Origin: Ilyonectria destructans
Lineage: Eukaryota > Ascomycota > Sordariomycetes > Hypocreales > Nectriaceae
Assembly: GCA_020740775.1 (NCBI GenBank)
Contig: JAHEWK010000014.1
Span: forward strand, 1,302,001-1,366,000
Length of the DNA stretch: 64,000 bases
Direction of reading: 5' to 3'
The translations under genes were made by a program, and so were the position numbers. The notes beneath the pieces are model-generated. The model made no database searches. It saw only the letters and a list, made by a program, of their open reading frames with translations, and was not told the origin of the DNA. Numbering within the stretch: the first letter of the stretch is position 1; every line of letters begins with the position of its first letter. Positions 12,566-23,025 of the stretch are shown in pieces.

Positions 12566-15500
12566 AGAACGCAATACGGTTAGACGTGGGAAGGGATAAA
12601 GGCATTGCGGTGTAATATTTTGCGGGAGTGGAGTCTGAGTGTCTGCAAAGATACAGAACCAGGCTCCGGCGCCGAGGGAAGAGCACTTCCAAGGCGGGGG
12701 AACGGGGATTTCTGTTTAATTTAGCATGCATCGATCAACCTGAACTCGCGAAGCGAGGAGGACCGAAATGCATCGACGGGTCGATGGGTCGATAGATGGA
12801 TAGGCGGTCTGGCCTCAAACAACACGGTTCCATGTTTCCATGACTTCCATGTATCCATTGCCTCGATACGCGCTCGTCTCCGGAATGTGATGCTTTTCCA
12901 TTGGATCATTGGAGCCATTGGATGCCAATGTACCCCATGTTGGCGTTTATCCCCTGTCTGCCACGGCATGGCTTGCAGCTTTCTCCGCACTTTTCCCCTC
13001 GTTTTTCGAGTACGAATGCGAAGAAATCACGCCAATCTCACCCATCTCCCCTCAACCGGGCGGAGAAGACGCGGGGATGGAGATAGGGTGCGTGGTTTTG
13101 TTGCTCAACCTCTCAGCTTGGATTGGGCGAAACAAGGGTGAAAGGGTGGTTAGCATCGTCTTGGCCAGCGGGGTGGATGATGCTCCTGGCCTGCGTCCGC
13201 TTGTACGTCCGCTGGTCCCTCCGCTTGCTCCAACGGCAGTAGGGAACGGCAGCAAGGGAGAAGGTGAAAATGGAGGAAGGGAAAGGCAAAATGGGACGGT
13301 GGCTGACAGAAACCAACAACCCCTGGTCAAGGTCAAGGTCGAGAAGAGAGAGCCATGACAGTGAGAGAAGATGGTGTGCAGACCCGCAGGAAACAGCCAT
13401 GTGGATTTGATGTGAAGTGGAAACAGCCGCCAAGAGGAAATCCAGATCCAATATTCTTAGATAACGGCATAAAAAATTTGGGCAGGATTTCCTCTGGTGG
13501 TGTATATGGAAAATGTGCTGAGCATGGGGCGTGAGGTTTCGAGGGGGCGAGTGATATGAGGGTGGCGGTCGGTCCAGGTCGGCTATTGCGAGTGTTCGGG
13601 TGTAAGGGAGCAAAGACTTACACTGCAACACTACAGTACAGGGGAGGGTCCTAGATGGGGACCTCTGCAAGAGTGGGTTTTTGAGGTGACGGGAGTGCAC
13701 AGGTGACGGGAATGCAAGAGACGAGATAAGAACGGTTGATAGGGAGACCCGGTAATTTTTTTCCCTTGCCGTCATCGGGCGTTTGCATTGATAGAAAGGG
13801 GATGCAGTTCATGTCATGGGTCCTGTTGGTAAGAGCGTGGCCAAGCTGAGTGATAGCCATGCCACATTGAAAAAGGTACGTACTTGTTCGTGTTGGTGGC
13901 GGCGGTGGTGACGATGGATGAGCCGCAAATCCAGCGTTGCATTAGCCACACACTAGCCACACTTTAAGACGCCGCTAAACATTGGTGAGGCGCAAATTCA
14001 AGGTTCAGACTTGTGAAGCTGTGGCTGTAACACAGTCTATCTCAGCCTCAAGTATCAGAACTTTGTCAGTCATGGACATGTTGGACTTATCTACCACTAT
14101 GCGTGTAACGTGCAAGAACACACCCACCCAGGGCTTGCCTCTGACCCCCAAATACTCACCCATCGTTGATTTTTCTTATCCTCGGTTATTCCAACGTGGC
14201 TGAATGGTCCACGCTGGTAAATGTGGTCCCCACGCTAGAACCCAAATCTCCTGACTTCGATGGATCCCAGGGATCTTCAATGGGTCCCAAGCCGTTCCCG
14301 TTCCCTGCACAAGCAATGCAAAAGATTAAGACGAAAGGGAAGAAAAAAAACCAGCGACGTCGGAAGCCCGGGCTGATCCGGGAACGGGACGGGGGGCTCC
14401 CTGGAACCAATAGGGAGCGCCGTGAGGCCTTGTCAGTTCCTGGTTTTGAGGCTCACAAGTGGAATTAGTGGGGGTCGCTGTGTCTCGGCGATGATCCGCG
14501 GTGGAGATGGAGCCTCATCGACGGGAATTGCGTCGGATACAGGCTCGCTGGCGATTCCCAGCTCCACTTTTGGGGCGCCATGGCGAGGTTTTGGAGGGAG
14601 CCGCATCCGCTTTGGTAGGGGAAACGAGTACGTAGCGAGGATGGGGATGAGAAAACCGTGATGACGAGTTTGCGAATGCCGACGGAGCGCCGAGAAGGGG
14701 ATAGACATGGCATGGGAATGAGATGAAGATGCGCTGAAGCGATACGAGTCTGGCCCAACATGACACAACAATCTAGATGGGAGGAAGCACATCACCTACG
14801 CATTACCAAGACACACCATACCCGCGCATACACAGTAGTAACACGCGCGCGCACACGTCGTTAGGAGAATTCAACGCCACTCGTCACGCCCCTGAACGGG
14901 AAGCATCAGCCACAGCCGTTGGTGCGTCCATGCCCTTTCACCCTTCACCCCTTCACCCCTCCAACCATCCCTTCAACCCCCCCTGTGCCCTAAGCGCTTG
15001 GTTTTTCAATGGCTGCTATTGCTGCTCGTCAGAGGCGCGGTACGATGCTGGCTGGCCTTGGCTGGCCTTGGCTAACAGGACTCGCGCGCTGGCAAAACGC
15101 GGGGAAATGGAGATGAGGAAAGGAGGGGAAACCGTACCATTATCATGCGGACGCCATCGCCGTGTGCCATCCATGAGACCCAAAAGGGGCACGAGACCTT
15201 GCTGAGCTTTCAGAGGGAAATCACCATTGAAGGAGCCGTGACGACAACATGGGATAAGACGACACACGCTGGGGCGAGTTTTGTCAAAGAAAAGGGTCCC
15301 CGTCCGGACGTCTCTCGGTCGACCTCGGGCAGCGGAATTCCCGGGGGGGGCGTGTCTGTTGGCCTTTCCGCAGGCACCGCTCTCTCCCTGGCTTCTCAGA
15401 CCGACAAATGCCCAACCAGCAGCAAGGCCCAGGGTCCCACGATCCGGCCAGCAGGGGGATACACCCCCACAGCCGGCCTCGTTCCCCACAAGGCGTCTCG

Positions 15501-15985
15501 CTGCGTGCGAGAGAAAGTGTCCGCAGGAAGAGGCGTTCCGGGACTGTCCAGTGCAGCAGCAAGCGTCCAAGCTTGGAAGTGACTGGACTTGCAGCTTCCA
15601 ACGCGTTCGGCTTGTTGCCGCAGGGGGGGGTCCCACATGGGTCTGGCTGTTGGGCTTCGGCTCGTTCGCAGGGGAGTGTGTGAAGGCCGAGGATGTGAGG
15701 AGAACATAAATACCCAGGGGCCGCCCTCTCCAGCTTGAGGCCATACCGAAGTGTTTCTGAGTCAGAGACTACAAGAGCAATAAGAACCAAGTCACAGACT
15801 GCCCAGTTCAGCCATATACACCATTCATCTTCCACATCTTCATCAAGGACTTGATCCCTTGTCATCCACGGCTTATCACCAACACCACATCACCAACACT
15901 CCTCCACCACTCCTCTAAATCTTACGCACCCTTCACCAAACCACCAAGTCACTTATTAGAACAACCCATCTTCACCTTCGTCATC
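12566..15985. other. Gene-free interval of about 3.4 kb
   Basis: 12600-14800 has several frames of 80-220 codons on both strands without family resemblance or splice-consistent chains. Between about 13200 and 13860 the plus strand is purine-rich (pyrimidine-rich on minus), which usually marks a leader, but no minus-strand gene follows it. The part after 15300 is the G+C-rich promoter of the small gene at 15986, with several runs of G. Confidence 0.4.
15706..15712 (+). promoter_or_regulatory. TATA-like core promoter element of the small Ser-rich gene
   Basis: ATAAATA lies about 275 bases before the start codon. It is followed by an A/C-rich leader almost free of G (15780-15985), the kind seen in highly or stress-expressed fungal genes. 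Runs of G just upstream (around 15345, 15455 and 15620) include AGGGG/CCCCT cores that could be stress-response elements. All of this is inference from motif form. Confidence 0.45.
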
Positions 15986-16273
15986 ATGCCTTCCGGAAAG
16001 AAGAGTTGGTTCGCCCGCCACTGCGCTCCCCCTCCTCCCCTCAACAACACCTCGGCCTGCCCCTGCGCCACATGCTTCAACGTCGGCAGCAACAACTCCT
16101 CGTTCCACAGCGGTTCATCATACTCATACGCCTACTCGTACGCCCCTTCAACATCACAACCTGTCGATGCTCGCGCCGCCAGCCTTCGCTCCGCAAATTC
16201 GTCGGACAGCGCCTCCATCAGCAGCGCCTCCACGGCCACCACCACGACCCACATCGAGCACGTCAAGCAGTAG
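15986..16273 (+). CDS. Small Ser-rich protein of unknown function
   Basis: Single exon, 95 residues, starting MPSGKKSWFARHC. It has no signal peptide or membrane segment. A short basic N-terminus is followed by a Cys motif CPCATC (about residues 28-33), then a Ser/Tyr-rich stretch with SYSYAYSYA, and a Ser/Ala/Thr-rich tail. The start is the first ATG after an unstructured A/C-rich leader. A TATA-like box and G-run-rich promoter upstream, and good codon choice, argue that it is a real and strongly expressed gene. I do not recognise a domain. The low-complexity tail suggests a disordered protein, and the clustered cysteines could bind metal. Confidence 0.68.
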   Translation: MPSGKKSWFARHCAPPPPLNNTSACPCATCFNVGSNNSSFHSGSSYSYAYSYAPSTSQPVDARAASLRSANSSDSASISSASTATTTTHIEHVKQ

Positions 16274-17262
16274 AGATGACAGTCCTTGATTAGTTGATTT
16301 ATGCGCACTTTGAGAGGAACAGCATCCTTTCCTGAACACCACGCACGCACATATATACCCGCATCTGATGGCCTTTTTTATTATCCCTTGCGAGCCTGGC
16401 GGTTTTTAAGGAAGGGACGGAATTTCAGCGAGGGAAAAAGGGAATCTGTTGGGAGGAACACACCAAACACAACACGCACGAAATCAGCCACTGTCTGCTC
16501 AGCAGAAAAGTGGCTCTCACACAACGCTCGCTTTTGTTTTGCGATCCGATGCTTGTCATGAAATCAAACCGCTCTGATTGCTGGGACCAGGGCAGTGGCG
16601 CGCTGGGACCATCAGGTCAGGCTGTGACGGAAAGGCTCCGAGTGCGCTGAGCTGACCTGGGCTGACCTGGCTCGTTTTCGTCTCGCCTCGTCTTGTCTCA
16701 CTGACCATCTCTCGCTCACCTATTGTTCTCCACCGCCGTGGTGTCCTTCGGACGAAAGACTCGGTGGCCAATGCAGCGGCCGAGACGAGAGCCTGGTTTT
16801 TGGTGGAGATGCCTCCCGGCGAAGAGTGGAGACGAGCCCGAGAGCCTCGAAATAGATTCCGATCCCGGTTCACAGGACGGGATGAACAATGCTCCCGCTT
16901 CATGGGGCGTTGACTCGCATAAATAAAGCAAAAGCATAGCAACATTAGCATTAGAAGCATAATGAATCATGATAACCCAATCTCTTTTTTATCTTGGCCC
17001 TTGTCTGTTTCATGTTTTGGTGCGTTAGACCAACTTTCTGCCTGCCGCATGGGCTCTCTTTAGTAATCCCCAGCTTTTGACGTCACCTCATCCCACCCAG
17101 CTCACAGCCTCGTCTTGTATCCGTACATAGAACAACAAATGCTCGGTGAACCGATGAATCTATCACCGACGGTCAGTTCTTCCACTCGTCTGGACTTGTC
17201 TTTATTTAGCAAAACCTGATCTGCATCGAATTCCCGTAAGCTCCTTCTCTTAAATCGTCGTC
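16274..17262. other. Intergenic
   Basis: 3' flank of the small gene and promoter of the kinase-like gene. No gene, tRNA or notable repeat was recognised. Confidence 0.5.
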
Positions 17263-18422
17263 ATGGCGGCCAGCGTCGATCCAGCCCTGCTTGAGGCCCT
17301 CGGACTGGACCCCGCCAACAGCGACATCAATTCTCACGGCGGCTCGGGCTTTTCCTCGACCTTTAAGCTGTCGTCGACGGTGGATGGGAAGCCCGTGAAT
17401 TACTTCGTCAAGACCGGTTCGGGAAAAGAAGCTGAGGACATGTTCCGTGGTGCGTAGCTCTAGCTGTTGTCCTCGTCTCATGACATCTGACCATTTCATA
17501 TCGTCTCACATATTCTCACCATCACCATCACATCCATTCCCTAACTACATATCCACGTCAACTAACACTCTCAGGCGAACACGCCTCCCTCAACGCAATC
17601 CACGACACCGTCCCTAACTTCTGTCCCCGTTCCTTCGCCCACGGTGCCCTCTCTATCCCGAACAAGTTCTTCCTTGCGACCGACTTTCTCGATCTGGGCT
17701 CCTCCGCCCCCGGCGGCTCGGGCCTCTCTTTCGCCGAGAAGCTCGCCCGGCTGCACTCCACTCCGGCACCGATCCCCGACGGCCACGATACGCCCGTCTT
17801 CGGGTTCCCGATTTCGACCTGCTGCGGCTCCACGGACCAAGACAACTCCTTCAAGACTTCGTGGGCTGAGTTTTATGCGGACAATCGTTTGCGCTGGGTC
17901 TTGAAGAAGGCGGCTCTGAACAATGGCTCTGATGCGGAATTGACAAAGGCCGTTGAGACGGTAGCGAACAAGGTGGTCCCACGGCTCATTGGCGACGATG
18001 TCGTCAAAGGCATCGTCCCAGTTGTTATACATGGCGACCTTTGGAGCGGCAACCACTCGCGAGGCCAGATCGCCGGCTGTGGAGGATGCGAGGAAGTCGT
18101 TTATGATCCGGCTGTCGTGTACGGCCACTCCGAGTACGAGCTGGGCATCATGAGGATGTTTGGCGGGTTCAGTCCGCACTTCTGGGAGGAGTACAATAAG
18201 CTGATGCCCAAAGCCGAGCCCGTGGCCGAGTGGGATGACCGTGTGAGGTTGTATGAGCTGTAAGTGGTCCCCATCGCCTCTGGTGTGTGATCGGGACGTT
18301 GAACTGCTAATTGATGCTCGTATAGATACCACCACCTGAATCACTTTGCCATGTTTGGGGGCGGTTATCGTGGAGGAGCGATGTCCATTATGCGGAAGCT
18401 CATCTCCAAATACGGATGTTGA
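17263..18422 (+). CDS. Fructosamine/ketosamine-3-kinase family protein
   Basis: Exons 17263-17449, 17575-18259 and 18326-18422 (introns 125 nt with donor GTGCGT, and 66 nt with donor GTAAGT) give 322 residues. The fold is that of aminoglycoside-phosphotransferase-like kinases. A glycine-rich N-lobe loop is HGGSGFSSTFKL; the FVKTGSG strand supplies the ATP-binding lysine; EHASLNAI is the helix with the conserved Glu. The catalytic HGDLWSGN has D217, and the metal-binding Asp lies in VYDPAVVYGHSEYELGIM. These match fructosamine-3-kinase and its bacterial relatives, which phosphorylate sugar-amine adducts on glycated proteins or small molecules. The substrate in fungi is not known. The gene is convergent with VPS20, with about 200 bases between stop codons. 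Confidence 0.9.
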
Positions 18423-18627
18423 ATAGCTGAGAGTAAAAGAATAGAACAATTGGTTTGAGATTGAGATTCCATCAACCCCAGGACGTGTATATGCCTCGAC
18501 GCCTCCATCGTGATCGCTGTGTATGTAACATCTCTAATTGACTTAACCCACCAGACCTCGCCAGAAAATGCAATGACTCCTCGAGAATTCAAAATGCAGG
18601 ACAAAAGATGGTGTACGATGTAAAACT

Positions 18628-19380
18628 TCACGCCGCCAGCATCGCTGGTTGCTTCGTCCGCGCCGCTTGCGGCTCGGGTTCGTTTTCGGCCTGCCTCACA
18701 GGCAAATCGGTATTGGGCACGGCGGGGAGTTGTTGGCCGGACATTTCGGCCTCGAGAGCTGCCAGTTCGTCTTCCACCTCTTCCTCGTCGTGATTCGATA
18801 TGCGACCTCCAAGCATTTCGCTGACTTCCTACACGACCGGTGAGCATCTGCTTGTCGAGCGCCTTCGCGGCATCGTTAAGAACCCCTACCTTCTGGTATG
18901 CGATTGCATCCGCCGTTTCGCCCATGAGTTTCTCCACGTGCTCAATGCCGCCCATCTCGGTATGGATCTCCTTGAGGACCTTGGTTCCCTGCTGCAAGCC
19001 AAAGACGACATCCTTCTGTATCAGGGCAAACTCGACGCTGGACGTCAACTTCTCGAGCTGCTCCAGTTGGGCGTCCGTCTTGGCGAGCAGCGACTCCTGG
19101 TACTTCTTGCGCCGCAGGGCCAACAGGGCGCGCTGCTTGTCGCCCTTGGCCAGCATCTGCTTCGCAATTTCGGTCTCCTTGTCTGTGAGGACGGTGATGC
19201 GGCGCTGGTACTGGTGGAGCTTATCGCGCTGGTTTTTCATGTCCAGGATCGCCCTGGCGGAGGGGAGGGGGTCAGTCCAGGCGGTCACGAGCGCGACGAG
19301 GCAGCGAGATGGGAGGCAAATGGGCGCGGGACGAATGCTTACTTGTCCTGGGCAGTGACTTTGCTTGCGTTTCCCCCCAT
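18628..19380 (-). CDS. VPS20: ESCRT-III subunit VPS20 (CHMP6 family)
   Basis: Exons 19380-19343, 19253-18890 and 18828-18628 (introns 89 and 61 nt) give 200 residues. The protein starts MGGNASK, an N-myristoylation signal with Gly2, as in CHMP6. The basic first helices of the Snf7 domain follow (KNQRDKLHQYQRRI, ALLALRRKKYQESLL), then HVEKLMGETADAIAYQKEV. The second intron starts GTAGGGG. Its removal restores the frame into EMLGGRISNHDEEEVEDEL, the acidic C-terminal region that folds back on the core. In the ESCRT pathway VPS20 links ESCRT-II (Vps25) to Snf7 polymerisation on endosomes. Only 473 bases separate its start from that of RIX7, so the two probably share a promoter region. Confidence 0.94.
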
Positions 19381-19853
19381 TGTGAAAGCGCGGCCACAGG
19401 TCCCGCCGTAGAATGGCCAGTCCAGGGTATATCGGTTGTTGAGAGAGCGAAATGCGATTGCGACTGTTTGGAGTCGGGATTGTCACGAGGGACAATCGTC
19501 ATCGGAGGCCGAACGGCTGCGGGTCAGCTTTATCGATAAGGAAACGCCCCGCCACAGTGCGACACAACTATGCACACACTAACCACAGTACTTTTGTCCA
19601 GTGCTGTCTCAACTATTTTGTCCACAAACAACCACCACTCAAACCAACAACTTTTTTGTCAATCGGTGCCGACTGCGCAAACGTTTTGCCTCTGCAGGCG
19701 CATTACCTTTGCAGTCTCTTTTTTTTCTTTCCCTTACACGTATATACCCCGACACACATTACATTCGGGCATTTCGCCCTCGGGCGCTTCATTTTCCCTT
19801 TCGCATATTCCACATCACAGCGCGACCTGGTCAATCGAGCGCAGGCGGTCAAA
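19381..19853. promoter_or_regulatory. Shared divergent promoter region VPS20/RIX7
   Basis: 473 bases separate the two start codons. The RIX7 side carries an A/C- and then T-rich stretch (19590-19800) typical of a leader. No specific operator can be named. Confidence 0.5.
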
Positions 19854-22130
19854 ATGCCAGCAAGAAAACCCATCACCCTCCGCCCGGGGCTTGACCGAGA
19901 CGTCTACCAGATCCTCAAGAAACTCGAAGACGCCAACGACGGGAAGCCCTTCAAGACCATTACGGCGATATACGATGCGATCAAGCGCTCCAACTCGAGC
20001 CTGAGCCGGCAAAAGAAGCGGCCCCTCGAAGACTCCATCGACCGCGTCCTCCAGTTCCGTAAGCAGGAATTGGACGAATCCGACTCAGAGGCCGAGCTCG
20101 ATCAAGCCGCGCCCGTGAACCCCGAAGACGACAGATTTCTGCTCAACAGACAAATGACGAAGCTATGGCATGATGATTCCGCACCGCAGACGTCTAACCC
20201 AGGCGAGGGCCGCGCAGCCAAGAAGCGTCGCCTCCACGCAGAAGGCGAAGAGAGCGTGGGTGGGAAGGAGTTATCTACGTCCGCAGCTATATTAACACCA
20301 GCGGAGTCCAATAGCGAGGTTGTGGCGCAGACACCCTCCACTTCAAAGCCAGGATCAATACGTCGCAAGGAACCTAAAAAGCGGATTCAGCACATAGTCG
20401 AACGCCCATCCAACATACCAAAACTAGGAGGCGTGGACGAGATGTACAATGGCCTGCTGGATCGTGTCCGTATCATCTTGAAATGTCCAAAGCTGTTCGA
20501 GTGGCAGAACTTTCGACGACTCCCCGGCATGCTCATATCTGGGCCCAGCGGTGTTGGAAAGAATACATTGATCCGTCAACTGGTGTCTGATCTCGAAGTT
20601 CCCATTATCTCTCTCATGGGATGTCTTGAACTTGACGACCTTCAGCACATGGAGAAAAGCCTTAACGATGCAATCGATGAAGCCATGCAGGTGGCCCCTT
20701 GTGTCATCTTCATCGAAGACCTGGACAAGTACATACCGAGTCCGGGAGCGAGTCATCACAATGAACGTTCTCGTCGCAATTTGTGGAGGTTCCGGCAACA
20801 GATGAAGAAGATTCAAGAAGATCAGCCCAAAGACAGGCCCATCCTGGCCATTGCTACAACATCGAAGACCGCGGATGTTGACCCTGATGCGCGGAAGCTG
20901 GGCTTATTTGAGCGAACAATCGAGATGAAAGTACCAGATATCGAGGCTAGGCGGGACATCTTCAAGGTTGTTACGGAGGGTGTGCCTCTCGCCGAAGACG
21001 TGGACTTTAACGAGCTGGCCAAGATCTCGCACGGGTTCGTGGGTACTGATATTGTCGATGTCACGACGCTAGCCCAGGAAATCAATTCGACGCGGATGGC
21101 CCACGAAGACGATTGGAATCAGGTTCTCGATGGGGGGCGCCAAATATTTGCCCCCGAAGCCACGGAGATCACTTCTGAAATCATACCATTACCTTTTTCT
21201 CGGCCCCCTCCCCATCCAGTCAATCTCAGCGATTTCAGGACCGCCATCAAGAGCTTCACTCCATCTCTCCGCAAGGAAGGTTTCACCCCAATTCCCAACA
21301 TCACCTGGAATCAAGTGGGCGCCCTCCACGATGTCCGGGAGCAACTCAATATGTCCATTATCAATCCCATCAAGCATCCAAGACTCTACGCAAGTGCTGG
21401 TGTAAATCGCCCTGCAGGCTGCCTTCTCTGGGGTCCTCCAGGCTGCGGCAAAACTCTCGTGGCCCAAGCTGTGGCGAACGAGGCCCAGGCCAGCTTCATT
21501 CTCATCAACGGACCAGAACTGCTCAACAAATATGTCGGTGAATCGGAGCGTGCGGTGCGAGAGCTTTTCAACCGAGCGCGTGCATCTACACCTTGTATCC
21601 TCTTTTTCGACGAGATGGACGCGATCGTCCCCAAGCGCGATAACACATCCACCGAGGCCGGGACTCGAGTTGTCAATGCTCTCCTCGCCGAACTAGACGG
21701 TGCCCGAGGTCGTGAGGGTGTCTATGTCATTGGCACTACGAACCGACCGGATATGATTGACCAGGCCATTCTTCGTCCAGGACGTCTTGATGTCAAACTG
21801 TTCCTTGACTTGCCAACGCCTAATGAACGAACCGAAATCCTAAAGGCCGTTTATCGCAGCAACCGTCCAGACGCAGGACCGGAGGAGCTCTCATTACTAG
21901 ATGATGTAGCACTTGATTCACGCTGCGACGGTTTCAGTGGCGCTGATCTTAACGGGCTGCGCGTTAAGGCAACGGAAGGCGCCCTAGCGCGTTACCTCAA
22001 GATCCAAGGGGACGGGGAACGGCAACTCGAGATCGGCAAGGCGGATTGGGAGTTTGCTCTGGCCAACACTTATCGCAGTGTATCGAACCCGGAGACATAT
22101 CGCAGACTGGCTGAGAAGCTGCGCAAATAG
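19854..22130 (+). CDS. RIX7: Tandem AAA ATPase of 60S ribosome biogenesis, RIX7/NVL type
   Basis: Single exon, 758 residues from the ATG at 19854 (first ATG of the protein-like part). The N-terminal domain (GLDRDVYQILKKLEDAN, IYDAIKRSNSSL) is the one of Rix7/NVL, followed by an acidic and basic linker. Two AAA domains follow. D2 (about 490-730) is canonical: Walker A GPPGCGKT at 527-534, Walker B FFDEMD with D586/E587, TTNRPD sensor and LRPGRLD arginine finger. D1 (about 195-430) is abnormal. Its P-loop reads GPSGVGKNT (230-238) with Asn after the Lys. Walker B reads IFIED (285-289) instead of FIDE, and the arginine-finger region is not conserved. In yeast Rix7 removes Nsa1 from pre-60S particles in the nucleolus, with both rings able to bind ATP. 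Here D1 is probably structural. Confidence 0.86.
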   Translation: MPARKPITLRPGLDRDVYQILKKLEDANDGKPFKTITAIYDAIKRSNSSLSRQKKRPLEDSIDRVLQFRKQELDESDSEAELDQAAPVNPEDDRFLLNRQMTKLWHDDSAPQTSNPGEGRAAKKRRLHAEGEESVGGKELSTSAAILTPAESNSEVVAQTPSTSKPGSIRRKEPKKRIQHIVERPSNIPKLGGVDEMYNGLLDRVRIILKCPKLFEWQNFRRLPGMLISGPSGVGKNTLIRQLVSDLEVPIISLMGCLELDDLQHMEKSLNDAIDEAMQVAPCVIFIEDLDKYIPSPGASHHNERSRRNLWRFRQQMKKIQEDQPKDRPILAIATTSKTADVDPDARKLGLFERTIEMKVPDIEARRDIFKVVTEGVPLAEDVDFNELAKISHGFVGTDIVDVTTLAQEINSTRMAHEDDWNQVLDGGRQIFAPEATEITSEIIPLPFSRPPPHPVNLSDFRTAIKSFTPSLRKEGFTPIPNITWNQVGALHDVREQLNMSIINPIKHPRLYASAGVNRPAGCLLWGPPGCGKTLVAQAVANEAQASFILINGPELLNKYVGESERAVRELFNRARASTPCILFFDEMDAIVPKRDNTSTEAGTRVVNALLAELDGARGREGVYVIGTTNRPDMIDQAILRPGRLDVKLFLDLPTPNERTEILKAVYRSNRPDAGPEELSLLDDVALDSRCDGFSGADLNGLRVKATEGALARYLKIQGDGERQLEIGKADWEFALANTYRSVSNPETYRRLAEKLRK

Positions 22131-22244
22131 GTTTGGGAGGAGCGAAACGGGGGAACCGAAGATGGGGGGATCGAAGACGGGGGATCAGATTCGGGATGGA
22201 TCAGAGACGGGGGGGTTCACAAAAGGTAGAATAGCATAAACAAG

Positions 22245-22440
22245 CATCAGACCTAATAAACCAACTCGACATGAAGTGTGCCACAAAAACAAGATAATTC
22301 TGTATTAAAGAAAATAATCACTTATGTGTTAAATAAGACAATTATTTATTAAATAAGATAGTTCTTGATAAATATAATAATTCCTTACTAATTAGGTATT
22401 TCTCAATAAAATATAATTTCTCCCTGAGTTAATAAAGCTT
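22245..22440. repeat. AT-rich low-complexity segment
   Basis: It is dominated by variants of AAATAAGA and TTATTAAATAAG, unlike the surrounding roughly 50-60 % GC DNA. It directly abuts the 3' end of the integrase remnant, so it could be the decayed terminal repeat of that element or a product of repeat-induced C-to-T change. Confidence 0.55.
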
Positions 22441-23025
22441 CCGGTAATCCTCATAAAAGTCAATATTGCCAGCTACCACATAAGAATTGTCTAAGTTAAC
22501 AATACAGTAGGTAGAGCGGCCTAATTGACGAAGTATCTTGAATAGTTCTCTCCAACGAGGAGTTGGCTTGAGGGGCTTCCCCTCTTGCACCACCATCACT
22601 AAATCTCCTTTCTCAACTGCGGTACTGGTCCTCAATCGGTGTCGCTCCCGCCGAGCAGCCGCCATCAAGAACCCAGCGTCTACCACTCTTTCTCTCAACA
22701 TCTCCCGGTTAGCCATATGGCTCACAACTAAGTCTGCATACCCAGGGCCCGATGGCACTGGACAGGTACCATTAGGCAGTGCAGTTCGGAGAGCGTGGCT
22801 CCTCGGGGTAGGGGGATGAATCGCCAATATATCTCTTACGGACACTCCCAGCAATATCTTAGATAAACTGTATCCCAGGCTTCTCACACGTCGGTCATTC
22901 ATGCTTCTCAGAACCCCTATCAAGCCTTGATTCCAGTCCCGGAGTGTGGGTGGCTTTACTAGGGATTGCTTGCAGGATCTGGTTGCACACTTCCACCATA
23001 CCGACTAACCGGTGAAACCCGAAGG
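22429..23025 (-). pseudogene. Remnant of a retrotransposon integrase C-terminus
   Basis: Reading on the minus strand, 23025-22950 encodes a VGMVEVCNQILQ motif, the integrase core segment around the conserved VGMVER of fungal LTR retrotransposons. After at least one frame break near 22930-22960 the frame 22923-22429 continues. It has NDRRVRSLGYSLSKILLG (the 'sLgySPseiLlG' element) and then the C-terminal chromatin- or DNA-binding fold, KGDLVMV, PRWRELFKI, YCIVNLDNSYV, ending in YRKLY and a stop. No reverse transcriptase, protease or clear LTRs remain in the window. Presence only of the integrase tail, a frame break and AT-rich flanks mark it as a dead fragment. Confidence 0.75.

Noticed and set aside
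13113..13775. 220-codon minus-strand frame
   Set aside because: The product is Ser/Pro/His/Leu-rich as expected from reading a C+T-rich tract. No domain, no splice context, and the start is weak.
14185..14250. Stretch resembling the D-arm region of a Ser/Leu tRNA (GTGGCTGAATGGTCC)
   Set aside because: No matching acceptor, anticodon or T arms follow at the right distances.
17571..18449. 292-codon minus-strand frame opposite the kinase-like gene
   Set aside because: Antisense to well-supported exons, with no family resemblance.
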